Part shown: positions 36,061 to 49,252 of the stretch, piece after piece
Numbering within the stretch: the stretch's first letter is position 1
Layout: each line of letters opens with the position of its first letter
Origin: Cephalotus follicularis
Lineage: Eukaryota > Streptophyta > Magnoliopsida > Oxalidales > Cephalotaceae
Assembly (NCBI GenBank): GCA_001972305.1
Contig: BDDD01005154.1
Coordinates: forward strand, 1 to 64,000
Direction: 5' to 3'
DNA length: 64,000 bases
Program-made: the position numbers and the translations under genes
Notes under the pieces: generated by a model
What the model saw: only the letters and a program-made list of their open reading frames with translations
The model's database searches: none
What the model was told of the DNA's origin: nothing

Positions 36061-36915
36061 AAAAACCTATATGGCAACCTTCTAAGATATATGGTTTGTG
36101 GAAAATTAAACTTGAAATAATACAAACATACAAGAATCAAATAAGCATTCAAGAACAATTAGCTAAGTAAAGAGAGATAGAGGTAGAGAGATGGAAACAC
36201 GGTTTATAGTGGTTCGGGTTAACTCTTCCCTACGTCAACTTTTCCCAAGATAGCTCCTTAAGATTCCACTAGAAATCACTAGTACCCTTTGATTTTAGGT
36301 TACGGGTGCAAATCAAAGAAACACCTTACAAGTTTTGGGTTCACTCCCCATCGGGTTCACTCCCCGCGATAATCCTACTAAGGGTTCACTTCCCTTGATT
36401 ATCTCACTAAGGGTTCCCCCCAGTCACCCCCCCCCCCCCTTTTACAATGAAAGATTATATGAGTGTTTTTGTGTTATTTACAATAACCTCTCAAATGTTG
36501 GATATTGCTTAGTAAAGCTTACAAAAGATAGCTCTCTAAAATAGACTTTAAAGTACTTGAAACAAGCTTCGGTATTGATTTGAAAGGTGTAGGATTGCTC
36601 TTCAGTTTCTTGGAAGAATTGAGTGTTGTCTTGCGATCTCTTTTTTGGAATGATACCTCACTTTTGCTTAAATACAGATGCTCCAACGGATCTATTTTTA
36701 AACATTAAAACCCAATCCAGTCAACTGGATTTTCATGGCAGTCAGCTGGAGCTGTTGGTGCATATTTCTAATTATAGCCGTTGGAGAAGGCAGTCAGCTG
36801 GTTCATCTTGACAGTCGGCTGTTTTTCCAAAACAGTTAGCTGGTGCTCTGTTCCAGTCGGATAGTGGAGGTAGGGAGGACTTCCAAAAATCTACTGGTCT
36901 AATCTTGACATTTAA
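36061..36915 (-). mobile_element. SV LTR, distal part
   Basis: Continuation of the SV 3' LTR beyond the G2 insertion. It holds a CAGTCRRCTG array (36710-36870), a possible TATA word GTATTTAAGC near 36665 on the minus strand, a run of 13 C (36427-36439), repeated GGGTTCACTCCCC words (36335-36420) and a stretch ending in GGTTCGGGTTAACTC near 36210. The left limit is approximate. Confidence 0.6.
36710..36870. repeat. CAGTCGACTG-type array, SV LTR
   Basis: About six units, including CCAGTCAACTGG, CAGTCAGCTGG (twice), CAGTCGGCTG and CAGTTAGCTGG. The array continues at 48900-49090 on the other side of G2. Confidence 0.87.
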
Positions 36916-39500
36916 TGTAACACCCCGCGCCCGTAGGGCGAACACGTGGCATTACTCTCAATCCAATATACAATACAATGGTCGGGACTAGCAATATAAA
37001 AATGCGAAATACTTTAAAACTTTGCAATACATATCATCTACGGAAGATACATTACATTGATCCATACATGTGATGCAATACAATACAAATCCTTTACATT
37101 ACAAGTCTTTTACAATACATTATCAATCTTTCAATACAGTATTACAATGCAATACATTTCCATCCTTCACTACAATATATTTATCAGCTTCGAGATAACC
37201 AAGAAGTCGTGCGGTCAACGGGTCTTCAGTCCTTCAGTCCACTGCTACCTGCTGCCCTACCTATGCCGCACACAAAGGCACAACACAGCCCCACCCCGAA
37301 GGATGGGGTTAGCCACACTGGCTAAGCAGAAACCCCATGCAACATGTATGCATGTACAATGTGAAATATCGGTGATAATCTATACAATATTAATGTGCAG
37401 TGTACAATATCAATGCATGACATGGCAAATGTACATGTACAATTGGCGATCAGACTACCTGTATGACAGTGGCCCATAACAGAGCATACGGATAGGATCT
37501 ATAACAATCAATCAATGGCAGACACTCAATGGTGGGGTATGAAACACCCAATCAATCAATCAATATCCTATAGAGCATGCGATCGGGTCAATACAATGTC
37601 AATCAGTCAGCGGTGATCAATCCCGGGAAGGTAGTCCTTCGAAAAAGGTGGGAGATCTATCTACGGTTTCCAGATTGATCAGGTCTGGGACTCATAGATC
37701 TTCCAGCCTATGGCTGGGTAAATACGGTCTCGATGAGCTACAACCGAGGGAGCTACTGATACCGTTAGGAAGCTACGGCCTCAAGGGAGCATCAATCGAC
37801 AATCAATCGGTACCGCTCGTCAGCGGGTCAATACAATACAATAAATGAAACGATCAACGGAATAGGTGGACAGAGTCAACAACCTAACCTGCCGACACGA
37901 ATCATAAGGTCGCTCTATAGGATCCATACAATACAATCAATCAATCAATCGAGTAAATACAATGTCAAGTAAAGTCAATAAGTGGTGGTGTCTAATGGAG
38001 AAATGGGAACGTGCGTCCATCGTACCGACTTAGGCTCGCAACAACACTCATGACTCAAGTAATCGATCATTGTAACAATACAACGACGAAGCAAAACCGA
38101 TAAGTGGTGGTGCCTAATGGAGGGATGGGAACGTGCATCTATTTTACCGACTTAGACTCACAGCAACACCTATGACCCAAGCAAACAATCAATCAATACA
38201 ATCAGTAGCCGCTAGGTGGTGACAATCGAATCGACGGAATAGGAATGAACATCTATTTGGTCAATGAAAGTCACTGAGTCATCACCTATGGCTCAAGCTG
38301 TCAGTCTATAAATCTATCATTTCGACCCTTGAAAACCATTGAAAACTGTGTTTTAAACGCTTGAATACCTCAAGTGAGGTTCCGGTCAAGCGGCAATGTG
38401 AAAAGGGTTGAAAAACCAGCTTTAACAGTTAAAAACTCCACTCTGCCCGAAAGGCGTCGATGTCCTTGGCCAAAGACGTCGATGCGTATCAGGGCATGTC
38501 TTTCAAAACGGTAGAAAGACGTCGATGTCTTTCAAAGACATCGATGTCTTTCTAAATTTGGCCAAAGACGTCGATGTCCTTGGACAAAGACGTCGACGTG
38601 TTTCAATGAAAAGGGCCTGGGAATGCGCATCGATGTCTCGTGTCGATGCCTTCTCTGGGGAAAGGCATCTCAAGCAAAAGACGTCGACGCCTTTCAAAGA
38701 CGTCGATGTCTTTGCCACAAAAACAAGGAGGCTGCATCCCAAAGTGAAAGACATCGATGCCCATGGGCAAAGGGATCGACGTCTTTGCTGGGAATGGCCG
38801 ATTTTTCTGCAGAAAACCAGCAATTTTCAAGTCAAAATCCAATAAAATCCATTCTTTAAGAAACCAAGGGTTAAAATCGTTCTTTAAGGTTGGTAAAACT
38901 AGTTACAACCTTCAATTTAACATTTCAATCTTTCTATTAACAGTTAGGTCAAGGATTTACTAAAATCCTAAAAACCCTAATTTCACTCAATACATTCAAT
39001 TCAATCATTCAATCAGTCATTCAATCATGCAATTCAATCAATCAATCAATAAAGCACTAGGCAATTCAGTAAAGAAGTCCTACCTATCACTGAAGCTTCA
39101 AAAGTTGAGCTCCTAATCAAACGATCGACAGAAAACGCCCAATAATCTGCTACTTTCTTGTTCAATCGGTAAGCCACCACTGGTAATCACTGTCCTTGTC
39201 AATGGAGATGCAATTCTGGCTGCAAGGGATGAAGATGGAGGCTCCAACTAGAGAGAGAGAGGGAGAAGGATAGAGAGAGGGAGAAGAATGTGTGGAAATG
39301 AGAGAGTGAGAGTGAGAATTGACTTATATAGTCAATTCGGTCAATTCTCCGAAACTCAGTTCAAAATCCCGACTGTACATGCATAAAACCAAATACAATA
39401 TCAATAGGTATAAGAATACCTCAATTCAATACAGTTCAGTACGGTCCAATACGGTATGATGTATGCATGAACAATAGAAAAGGGAATTCGGGTCGTCACA
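36916..39500 (-). repeat. G2 3' LTR
   Basis: It matches 46318-48894. It contains many CAATCAAT and ATACAATACAAT words, a GTCGAC array (38445-38790) and the box CTTAGCCAGTGTGG (minus strand, near 37310). Confidence 0.92.
38445..38790. repeat. GTCGAC array, G2 3' LTR
   Basis: About 15 units, including AAAGACGTCGATGTCTTT, AAAGACATCGATGTCTTT and AAAGACGTCGACGCCTTT. The words contain no stop in any of six frames, so long overlapping open frames appear on both strands here without being genes. Confidence 0.9.
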
Positions 39501-39517
39501 TTCTCCCCTCCTTAAAA
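39501..39517 (-). promoter_or_regulatory. G2 polypurine tract
   Basis: The minus strand reads TTTTAAGGAGGGGAGAA immediately before the LTR start TGTGACGACCCG. Confidence 0.85.
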
Positions 39518-39519
39518 CA

Positions 39520-42108
39520 ATCTGGTCCCCAGATTCATCGGTCAAATGATCAATCAGTCAAAAGAAAAGGATATGTCTCTCTCATATCGGCCTCGCACTC
39601 CCAGGTGCGCTCCATAGAACCATGACACTACCATAGAACACTGACCAAAGGTATGGTCTTGTTTCTCAATACTCTGATCTATCGGTCAACAATCTGTATA
39701 GGAGTCTCTGTAAACGACAAGTCAGGTTCCAGCTGAATCTGACCACACTCAAAGTTGTGTGAAGGATCTCGAACATATCTCCTCAACTGAGAAGCATGGA
39801 ACACATCATGCACTCCTGACAATGCTGGAGGCAAGGCAAACCTGTAAGCAAGTCGGCCAATCCGATCCAATACCTCAAAAGGCCCAAAAAAAACGAGGAG
39901 AAAGCTTTCCTTTCTTCCCGAATCTCATGACTCCTTTAGTGGGCGACACTTTGAGGAAAACATGGTCACCAACACTAAACTCTAAGCCTTTGCGATGAAC
40001 ATCATTATAGATTTTTTGTCTACTCTGTGCAACAATCAGTCGGTCTCTTATCAATTTCACTTTCTCTGCGGTAATCTGTACAATCTCTGGCCCCAAAATA
40101 CTCTTTTCACCGACCTGATCCCAACAAACTGGTGATCGGCACTTCCTACCATATAGGGCTTCATAGGGAGCCATCTGTATGCTCTTGTGATAACTGTTGT
40201 TATATGAGAACTCAATCAAATACAAGTAGTCATCCCAACTACCCCCAAAGTCGAGTACTCATGGTCGAAGCATGTCCTCCAATGTCTGAATGGTCCTTTC
40301 GGACAAACCATCCTTTTGGGGATGAAAAGCAGTGCAGAAACTCAATTCTGTACCCATAGCTACCTGTAACTTCCTCCAAAACCCGGAAGTGAAGCGAGAG
40401 TCTCGGTCCAAAACAATGCTGATAGGAGCTCCATGTGCTTTAACAATCTCTTTCATGAACAATCTGGACAACTTCTCTCTAGAATAAGTCATCCGAATCG
40501 GTAGAAAGTGGGCCGACTTCGTGAGTCGATCGACCACAACCCATATACCATCATGTATGTCATGAGTCAGAGGCAACCCAGACACAAAATCCATGGTAAT
40601 ATGCTCCCATTTCCACTCAGGAATGAGCAAAGGCTGAAGCAAGCCTGCCGGTCTCTGGTGCTCTGCCTCAACTTGCTGACAAGTGAGGCATCTCGATACA
40701 AACTCGGCCATTTCTCTCTTCATGCCAACCCACCAATAGCTAAGTTTTTAGGTCACGATACATCTTCGTATTCCCTGGATGAACAGAGAGACGAGATTTA
40801 TGAGCTTGAAAAAGAAGCTCTTCCTTCAACTCGCTATCGGCGGGAACGCAAATTCTGTTCCTTTATTTCAATAACCCATCTATAGATAGAGAGAAATCGG
40901 GTTTCAATCTTTCATCAATAGCAGTAACCACTTTTTGTAATCCAATCTCCACTATCCTACCCAAGGGTAGCGTTCTTCTGTGTCAAACTGGTCAATGCTG
41001 TAGCAATACGGGAAAATCCCTCAACGAACCGACGATAGTACCCTGTTAAACCCAAGAAGCTGTGAACTTCGGAAGCACTCGTCGGTCGTTTCCAATCTTT
41101 CACTGCCTCTACTTTCAATGGATCCATTGATAAACCGTCACCAGAAACAATATATGCCCAAGAAAATCAGCCTCCGATAGCCAAAACTTGCCCTTGTCGA
41201 ATTTGGCATACAATCGATGATCTCTCAATGTTTGCAATACAATGTTGAGGTGCTGGGCATGCTCCTCATCGGTCCTGGAATAGAACAAGAGGTCATCAAT
41301 GAACACTACAATGAACTGATCCAAATAATCTCTGAACACTCGGTTCATCAGGTCCATGAAAGTCGCAGGAGCATTAGTCACACCAAAAGGCATAACTAAG
41401 AACTCATAATGGCCATATCTCGATCTGAAAGCCGTCTTCGGAATATCCTCCAGTCTGACTTTCAACTGGTGGTAGCCCAATCTCAAGTCGAGCTTAGAAA
41501 ACACTGTTGCTCCTCTAAGCTGATCAAACAGCTCATCAATGTGCGGTAGAGGGTGCTTATCCTTCACTGTAACTTTATTGAGTTGTCAGTAGTCAAAACA
41601 CATACAGAGCGATCCATCTTTCTTCTTGACAAGGATAGGTGCTCCCCAAGGTGAAGCACTAGGTCTTATAAAACCTTTGTCGAGAAGATTCTATAACTGT
41701 ATCTTTAACTTTTTCAATTCTATCGGTGCCATTTGGTACGGTGCTCGAGAAATCGGTGCAATTCCTGGTATCAGATCAATCACAATTTCTATCTCTCTGT
41801 CTGGCGGCAACAATGTCAATCCCGAGGAAAAACATCTCCGAACTCGCAAACCACTGGAATATCTTCCAGTTCCAGCCGCCATCTGTCAGTATCGAGCACA
41901 TGTGCCAGAAACCCCTGGCATCCCTGTCGTAACAATTTGTCAGCATGCAAAGCCGACATCATCGGAACAAATAATGGCTCTAAGGTGCCAAGAAACCGAA
42001 AACGTGGTCGTCCCGGAGGACTAAAAACCACTACTTTTCGATGACAATCCACCAGAGCAAAGCTAGCAGACAACCAATACATGCCAAGAATCACATCTAG
42101 GCAATCCA
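39520..42108 (-). pseudogene. G2 pol region
   Basis: On the minus strand I recognise the RT words [16 protein letters not shown] near 41560 and [12 protein letters not shown] near 41290, and SFLGLTGYYRRFV near 41030. The integrase part has CLTCQQVEAEHQRPAG near 40680, DFVSGLPLTHD and HPQKDGLSERTIQTLEDMLRP near 40260-40320. The C-terminal part ALPPALSGVHDVFHASQLRRYVRDPSH lies near 39750-39840. The order is RT then integrase, as in Gypsy. The protease side lies toward 42108 and continues past the nested LTR. Fossil, broken. Confidence 0.85.
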
Positions 42109-44840
42109 TGTAATACCCTGCTTGCCTATACGTATTTTCTTACGGGTTTTATTTGTTTCGTTTATGTATTTGTCCGTTTTATGTTGGGTTTATGCTTTTG
42201 GGCTGACTGATACCAGCCTTGTTTTGGGCTTATTAGTATGGACATTTTGTTGGATAAATTTAGTTGTATTATTAATACTATAAAACCCACTTATTAATAC
42301 ATAATTATTACCTTATATTCATAAAATTACTATTTAAATTGATTTTATTAATTATATTTTCAGAATTGGTTTTAAAAATAAAATCTTTATCTTTATTCAC
42401 TTTCCTTCTCCCTCTCAAACTCTATCTCCCGTATCTCACTCTTTCCTATCTCCCTCTCCCTCACAACTCTATCTTTTTCCTTCTTATCTCCCCAAAAATC
42501 AGTTTCTTTTCCTTATCCAGCAGATAGGATTTTCCGTTTTTGCTATCCTTCCCGTTTTGGTCTCTTGTGGATAAATATGTATGCCAGAGTCTCCGTTTCT
42601 GCCATATCTCTTTGTTGTGGATTGCTGCCGAACCTGCCATTGGAAGAGTCATTGTGTTTTTGGTGTTCTTGCTCTATTAATCAGGTTAGTTTCATCATGG
42701 TTTCTATATAGGAATCGTTGTTGGCAATGTTGTTAAAGTTGGCAGGCTTGAATTTTTATGTCTTCCTTTCATTTTTCTTTTGATCAGCCATTGTGTCATT
42801 CGTATTGGTGTTCCTGCAACTATTTTTGACATCCAATAGGTTGGTTTTCTATATTGTTATGTCTTGGCAATTGGTTTTGGATTGTTGCCATCGAAATTTT
42901 TGTATATTGGTTGCTAGAGGAGTAGTTTTGATTTCTACCTCCTGCTTTCTGTCAATAATAATTCCTGTGGTTGTAACAATTGGTAGACACATAGGACATG
43001 TTATGTAATTTGGTTTTGATGCATGTGATCATCATAAATTGACAGAATTGAAAGTATGCAATTGTATGTTATGGTTTAAAGTCCCTGTCACCTTAAATAA
43101 TTTTCTGTCAGCATGCCTTTGTCGAATTCTGTGTTGTAATAATGTTTTACATGCCATATGAAGTTGTTTTGCATGTTAGTAATCTTCTGGTGTCGAAAAA
43201 TCCAAGTCTCGGTTGCTAAAATTGCACAAAATCACACTAAACTGCTGTTCTGTCACCAGAACAGTCGACTGCCCATATGAACAAGTCGACTGTCTAGTTT
43301 GAGTAGTTGACTGCATTGTGCAAACAGTCAACTATCTTGTGTTGAGTAGTCGACTGGACCCCTGATTCAGTCGACTGCCTGCAATCCAGGTTGAGTAGTC
43401 GACTGGCCCTGTTGTGTAGTCGACTGCCACCCCTTGTTAGTCGACTGGATTTTTGAAACAGTCGGCTGGAATGTCCTGTAACTTTCTGTTTTCATCTGTT
43501 TATTCTTCTGATGATCCGGGTCTATTTCTAAACATCGTTATGATTCTGTTTTATGCTCAAAATGAATTTTAGACCCTTATATGAATGTTTTCGTATTGTA
43601 TAGATTGTTGTGCTACGTGGGACTTTTAAATTATCAGTTATTGGTAAGCTTATATGTGATCGCACACGGTACGGATTTTCGTTCCTTGATAAACTCTTGT
43701 TGATTCGATTCTGTTTTAAGAATAAATACAGATTCTTGTTTTGGGGTATTATTCGGTTTTTTGAATATGTTTCCATTTTGTTTATGAACTCCGCTATAAT
43801 TTGATTTTGAAAATAAAGTCACTTGATATTATATGCGGTAAATATTTCTGACTTTATAATGTGTTTACGAAACGTTATGCAATCATCCCTTTATGGTGAA
43901 ATTAAATGAGTTGATTTTCCGATTATGAAAGCATGTGTTTATATCGTTTAAGAACGATCCATGATTATGTTTTGGGAAACTTTTTTTATGTGTTTTAAAT
44001 GATTTGATGAAATCATAATTTTTGAAATGGTGATATACTGAGCTTTTATAACCACCTATGGGGGTACCATAGGCATGCTGTGAGCCTGGCACGGGGGCAT
44101 GACACTTTCCGTAACGGCGTGATTAGTTTACGGCGTCTCTCTATGATGTCCTTGGATAGGATTTGTGATAGAGGCGTATGGATCGATCCTAATTATATGT
44201 TTTTGGGATATGTTTTATGGGAATTGTTTGTGTAGTGCCGTATACTGCAATTCCATTTGGCAATGTGGGTGTCGCGAACCGCTTGCTACTATATGATATG
44301 TTTTGGTGCTCAGTTATGGATCCTATGTTTTGGAAAGGTACACTTATGGTTTTCAAAGTTATGAACTTGGTTTATATGTTTTGCCGTGGGCATTTACAAA
44401 GTATGTTTAAATTATTTTATTGCTTAAGATTTTGCTTTAAAGTGCTTTGAAATCTTCTTGCTTTAAAATATCGTTTACTGTTTTATATTCTATATCCGTA
44501 CTGAGGTTCGCTCAGCCGCGTTTTTGTTTCCATGTGGCAGGTTATCAGGAGCAAAGGGGCAATGTGTGATGAAAGTGACTCCCATATGTCTGAGGATCGT
44601 CTAGTAGCTGATCCCTTTATGTTATGTGGTTGTAGTGGAACCGTTAATTAAACAATATGTTAATTTCGTTTTATGACTTTTGGGTTATGCATAAGTTTTA
44701 GTTTACGATCAGTTTTTATATGTTTTGGATATGCTTTAAACCATCACGTTTTTAATAAAGATGAACGTTTTAATGTGATATGTTATGTTTAGTTCCATTA
44801 TATGTACCTGTGGCGACTCCCACAACTCGGGGGTATTGCA
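42109..44840 (+). mobile_element. Solo LTR, Gypsy-type, nested in G2
   Basis: It is 2732 bp, beginning TGTAATACCCTGC and ending GGGGGTATTGCA, flanked by ATCCA (42104-42108 and 44841-44845). No gag, pol, primer site or tract is inside, so it is a solo LTR left by LTR-LTR recombination (known process). It carries a CAGTCGACTG array (43255-43475) and, near 44505, the words GAGGTTCGCTCAGCCGCG, similar to the box in the other Gypsy LTRs. It is younger than G2. Confidence 0.9.
43255..43475. repeat. CAGTCGACTG array in solo LTR
   Basis: Ten or so units, several exact (AGTAGTCGACTGG, TCAGTCGACTGCC) and others changed (CAGTCAACTAT, CAGTCGGCTGG). It is the cleanest array of this type in the window. 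Confidence 0.9.
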
Positions 44841-44845
44841 ATCCA

Positions 44846-46290
44846 TCGGTAAAATAATAAGATAGGCTAATAAGGAACGTTCATCAATCTCAACAATGCA
44901 ATCTCTACACACTCGATCGGCGGTCGCTGACAGGCCGAGAGGTGTAGATACCTCCATCAAGAAAGGAAGGTACCCCGGCCTCAAACCAACATGGGAGACA
45001 AAATGCAATGCAATGAATGAATGGGCTGAACCCGGATCAATAAAAACCCGCACTGGAAGCTGAAAGAGTCGAATGGTACCTCCAATCACAACATCGGACT
45101 CTGCTGCAGTACTCGGTTCCATAGAAAACACTCTAGCCTGAACTGTCGGAGCAGAACTCATAGGCTGTTTCCCCCTGGACTGCGAAGTTCCATAGGAAGA
45201 AAACGGTACACTAGTTATCGGTCCCGGTGGAGGCGATGCCCGCTGTGTCTGATCAAATCCTCTAGGATGAGAACTCCGAGGACAATCTCTAGCAATGTGG
45301 TCGGGACCACCACAAACCAAGCAATGGCCCAAGAACCATCTACAATTCTCAAAAGTATGGTTGGTCTTCTGACAATGCACACAAGGAACTGTAGCACTCT
45401 GATTACCACTTCCAGAAAATCTAGAGGGTGTACCCTGACTAGGTGCTGAAGATCGGTCTCCTCGGTGTACGTTCCTCGATCTGCCTCTCCTCCGAGAACG
45501 GGACGGATTCCCGCTATCCTGATTGCTACCTTGAGAACCATGTGAGGGGCTACTATCAGTCTTCTGCGATTTAGCACTGCCACTGTCACTACCACTCTGC
45601 CAAGAAGAAGGAGTAAGCCTGGTATGGGCTGCATTCCTCATCAGTTTAGCCTCAACTGCAATATCCTCAAGCTGCATAGCTCGGGAAGAATTATCCGATA
45701 TGGAGGTCAACCCCAAGGGAGTCAATTGCCTCCTCAAATCCAATCTCAGTACCCGAAGGAACTTCTTTGCTCTACGCTCTTGGCTATCCACTAAGTACGG
45801 GGCGGATCGGGCTAGCTGCGTGAACCTTGTCTCATACTCAGCAACTGTCATGCTTCCTTGTACCAATTTAGCAAGTTCAATCTCTCTTCTGTCCATCTCT
45901 ACCTGAGGGTAGTACCTTGCATAGCATTCTCTTTTGAAAGCAACCCAAGAGTGGACTGTACCATTCCTTGTCCAATCTATGTTGACCATAGCCCACCAGT
46001 GCTCAACTTCTCCTTGGAGCATATACACTACCAATACCAATCTCTGTTAATCATCACATCCCATGACCTCAAGGGTCTTCTCTAAATGGGTTAGCCAAGA
46101 CTCAGCAAGAGTAGGATCAGGGAGTCCTAGAAATGCTGGAGGCTACTAACAATGGGATGATCAGATGCAATCTCTTTCAATTCCAATATCAATCTCTTTT
46201 CCAATAACAATATCATGAATAAGAAAGAACATATATCACGCAAATCCATTCGGTCAATCTCAATCAACGCATTGATATACTTAGCTAGCA
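44846..46290 (-). pseudogene. G2 gag and protease start
   Basis: Capsid-type words EVEHWWAMVNIDW near 46000, MTVAEYETRFTQLARSAPYLVD near 45800, then a serine-rich basic spacer. Two zinc knuckles follow, CVHCQKTNHTFENC and CLVCGGPDHIARDC, at about 45270-45390. Further on comes the protease word FIDPGSAHSFIALHF near 45030. The paired knuckles and the protease on the same reading side fit the gag-pol layout of chromoviruses. Fossil. Confidence 0.85.
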
Positions 46291-46302
46291 GGCTGACCAA
46301 TA

Positions 46303-46314
46303 TCTCTGATACCA
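46303..46314 (-). promoter_or_regulatory. G2 primer binding site
   Basis: The minus strand reads TGGTATCAGAGA, three bases from the 5' LTR end at 46318. Confidence 0.85.
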
Positions 46315-46317
46315 TAC

Positions 46318-48894
46318 TGTAACACCCCGCGCCCGTCGGGCAAACACGTGGCATTACTCTCAATCCAATATACAATACAATGGTCGGGACTAGCAATATA
46401 AAAATGCGGAAAACTTTAAAACTTTGGAATACATATCATCTGCGGAAGATACAATACACTCATCCATAAATGCGATGCAATACAATACAAATCCTTTACA
46501 TTACAAGTCTTTTACAATACATTATCAATCTTTCAATACAGTATTACAATGCAATACATTTCCATCCTTCACTACAATATCTTTATCAGCTTCGAGATAA
46601 CCAAGAAGTCGTGCGGTCAACGGGTCTTCAGTCATTCGGTCCACTGCTACCTGCTGCCCTACCTATGCCGCACACAAAGGCACAACACAGCCCCACCCCG
46701 AAGGATGGGGTTAGCCACACTGGCTAAGCAGAAACCCCATGCAGCATGTATGCATGTACAATGTGCAATATCGGTGACAATCTATACAATATTAATATGC
46801 GGTGTACAATATCAATGCATGACATGGCAAATGTACATGTACAATTGGCGATCAGACTACCCATATGACAGTGGCCCATAACAGAGCATACGGATAGGAT
46901 CTATAACAATCAATCAATGGCAGACACTCAATGGTGGTGTATGAAACACCCAATTAATCAATCAATATCCTATAGAGCATGCGACTGGGTCAATACAATG
47001 TCAATCAGTCAGCGGTGATCAATCCCACGGAAGGTAGTCCTTCGAAAAAGGTGGGAGATCTATCAACGGTTTCCAGATTGATCAGGTCTGGGACTCATAG
47101 ATCTTCCAGCCTATGGCTGGGTCAATACAGTCTCGATGAGCTACAACCGAGGGAGCTACTGATACGGTTAGGAAGCTACAGCCTCAAGGGAGCGTCAATC
47201 GACAATCCATCGACACCGCTCGTCAGCGGGTCAATACAATACAATAAATGAAACGATCGACGGAATAGGTGGACAGAGTCAACAACCTAACCTGCCAACA
47301 CGAATCATAAGGTCGCTCTACAGGATCCATACAATACAATCAATCAATCAATCGAGTCAATACAATGTCAAGTAAAGTCAATAAGTGGTGGTGTCTAATG
47401 GAGAAATGGGAACGTGCGTCCATCGTACCGACTTAGGCTCGCAACAACACTCACGACTCAAGCAATCGATCATTGTAACAATACAACATCGAAGCAAAAC
47501 CGATAAGTGGTGGTGCCTAAAGGAGGGATGGGAACGTGCATCCATTTTACCGACTTAGACTCACAGCAACACCTATGACCCAAGCAAACAATCAATCAAT
47601 ACAATCAGTAGCCGCTAGGCGGTGACAATCGAATCGACGGAATAGGAATGAACATCTATTTGGTCAATGAAAGTCACTGAGTCATCACCTATGGCTCAAG
47701 CTGTCACTCTATCAATCTATCATTTCGAACCTTGAAAACCATTGAAAACTGCGTTTTAAAACGCTTGAATACCTCAAGTGAGGTTCCGGTCAAGCGACAA
47801 TGTGAAAAGGGTTGAAAAACCAGCTTTAACAGTTAAAAACTCCACTCTGCCCGAAAGGCGTCGATGTCCTTCGCCAAAGACATCGATGCTTATCAGGGCA
47901 TGTCTTTAAAAATGGTAGAAAGGCGTCGATGTCTTTCAAAGACATCTATGTATTTCTCAATTTGGCCGAAGACGTCGATGTCCTTGGACAAAGACGTCGA
48001 CGTGTTTCAATGAAAAGGGCCTGGGAATGCGCATCGATGTCTCGCGTCGACGCCTTCTCTGGGGAAAGGCATCTCAAGCAAAAGACATCGACGCCTTTCA
48101 AAGACGTCGATGTCTTTGCCACGAAAACAAGGAGGCTGCATCCCAAAGTGAAAGACATCGATGCCCATGGGCAAAGGGATCGACGTCTTTGTTGGGAATG
48201 GCCGATTTTCCTGCAGAAAACCAGCAAATTTCAAGCCAAAATCGAATCAAATCCATTCTTTAAGAAACCAAGGGTTAAAATCGTTCTTTAAGGTTAGTAA
48301 AACTAGTTACAACCTTCAATTTAACATTTCAATCTTTCTATTAGCAGTTAGGTTAAGGATTTACTAAAACCCTAAAAAACCCTAATTTCACTCAATACAT
48401 TCAATTCAATCATTCAATCAGTCATTCAATCATGCAATTCAATCAATCAATCAATAAAGCAGTACGCAATTCAATAAAGAAGTCCTACCTATCACTGAAG
48501 CTTCAAAGGTTGAGCTCCCAATCAAACGATCGGCAGAAAACGCCCAATAATCCACTACTTTCTTGTTCAATCGGTAAGCCACCACTGGTAATCACTGTCC
48601 TTGTCGATGGAGCTGCAATTCTTGCTGCAAGGGATGAAGATGGAGGCTCCAGCTAGAGAGAGAGAGGGAGAAGGATAGAGAGAGGGAGAAGAATGTGTGA
48701 AAATGAGAGAGTGAGAGTGAGAATTGACTTATATAGTCAATTCGGTCAACTCTCCGAAACTCAGCTCAAAATCCCGACTATACATGCATAAAACCAAATA
48801 CAATATCAATAGGTATAAGAATACCTCAATTCAGTACAGTACAATACGGTACGATGTATGCATGAACAGTACAAAAGGGTATTTGGGTCGTCCA
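46318..48894 (-). repeat. G2 5' LTR
   Basis: Pairs with 36916-39500. It starts (plus-strand view) TGTAACACCCCGCGCCCG and its other end reads GGGTCGTCCA. Confidence 0.9.
47850..48190. repeat. GTCGAC array, G2 5' LTR
   Basis: It matches 38445-38790 nearly unit for unit, with some outer CG/CA differences between the copies. Confidence 0.9.
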
Positions 48895-48899
48895 TATAA

Positions 48900-49090
48900 T
48901 GACAGTCGGTTGGTGGATCTAGACAGTCAACTGTATTGACTTGGCAGTCGACTGAACCCCTGTTACAGTCGGCTGGATGGAGTGCAATTCCAGTTGCTGG
49001 GATTCTTTGTAATTCCAGTCGGTTGCTAATCCTCAGCAGTCAGCTACTCAATCCAAACAGTCGGCTGTTCATATTTGGCAGTCAGCTGTT
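48900..49090. repeat. CAGTCGACTG-type array, SV LTR, second half
   Basis: About nine units, including CAGTCGGTTGG, CAGTCAACTG, GCAGTCGACTG, CAGTCGGCTG and CAGTCAGCTG. Confidence 0.87.
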
Positions 49091-49252
49091 TTTGCCTGTA
49101 TCTGCAGTTTTAAGCTTTGCTACATTTCGGACATAAAATCAAGTGTGTTGATGAGTTTGTAAGATATCAGAATATGCATACAAGTATTTCGTGTTTGTTA
49201 ATCATCAAAATTTCAATCTTTAACACATTTAAAGGGGTGGCAAAAGCCGACA

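Larger units (their letters stand above)
36916..48894 (-). mobile_element. Gypsy element G2, whole length
   Basis: Minus-strand element. The 5' LTR is 46318-48894 (2577 bp), the primer site 46303-46314, gag about 44846-46290, and pol about 39520-42108 and beyond the nested LTR. The polypurine tract is 39501-39517 and the 3' LTR 36916-39500 (2585 bp). Flanking words TTTAA (36911-36915) and TATAA (48895-48899) are a target duplication with one difference. The LTRs agree at about 95-96 % by eye. It sits inside the SV LTR and holds a solo LTR at 42109-44840. Coding parts are broken, with at least five breaks. Related to, but distinct from, G1. Confidence 0.9.

Noticed and set aside
36427-36439. 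Functional meaning of the run of 13 C
   Set aside because: A single homopolymer next to repeated GGGTTCACTCCCC words; slippage or a sequencing artefact is sufficient explanation.
38503-38860. Overlapping open frames on both strands (about 70-106 codons), again at 47929-48291
   Set aside because: The unit AAAGACGTCGACGTCTTT has no stop codon in any of six frames, so arrays of it open all frames. No domain is recognised, so they are not genes.
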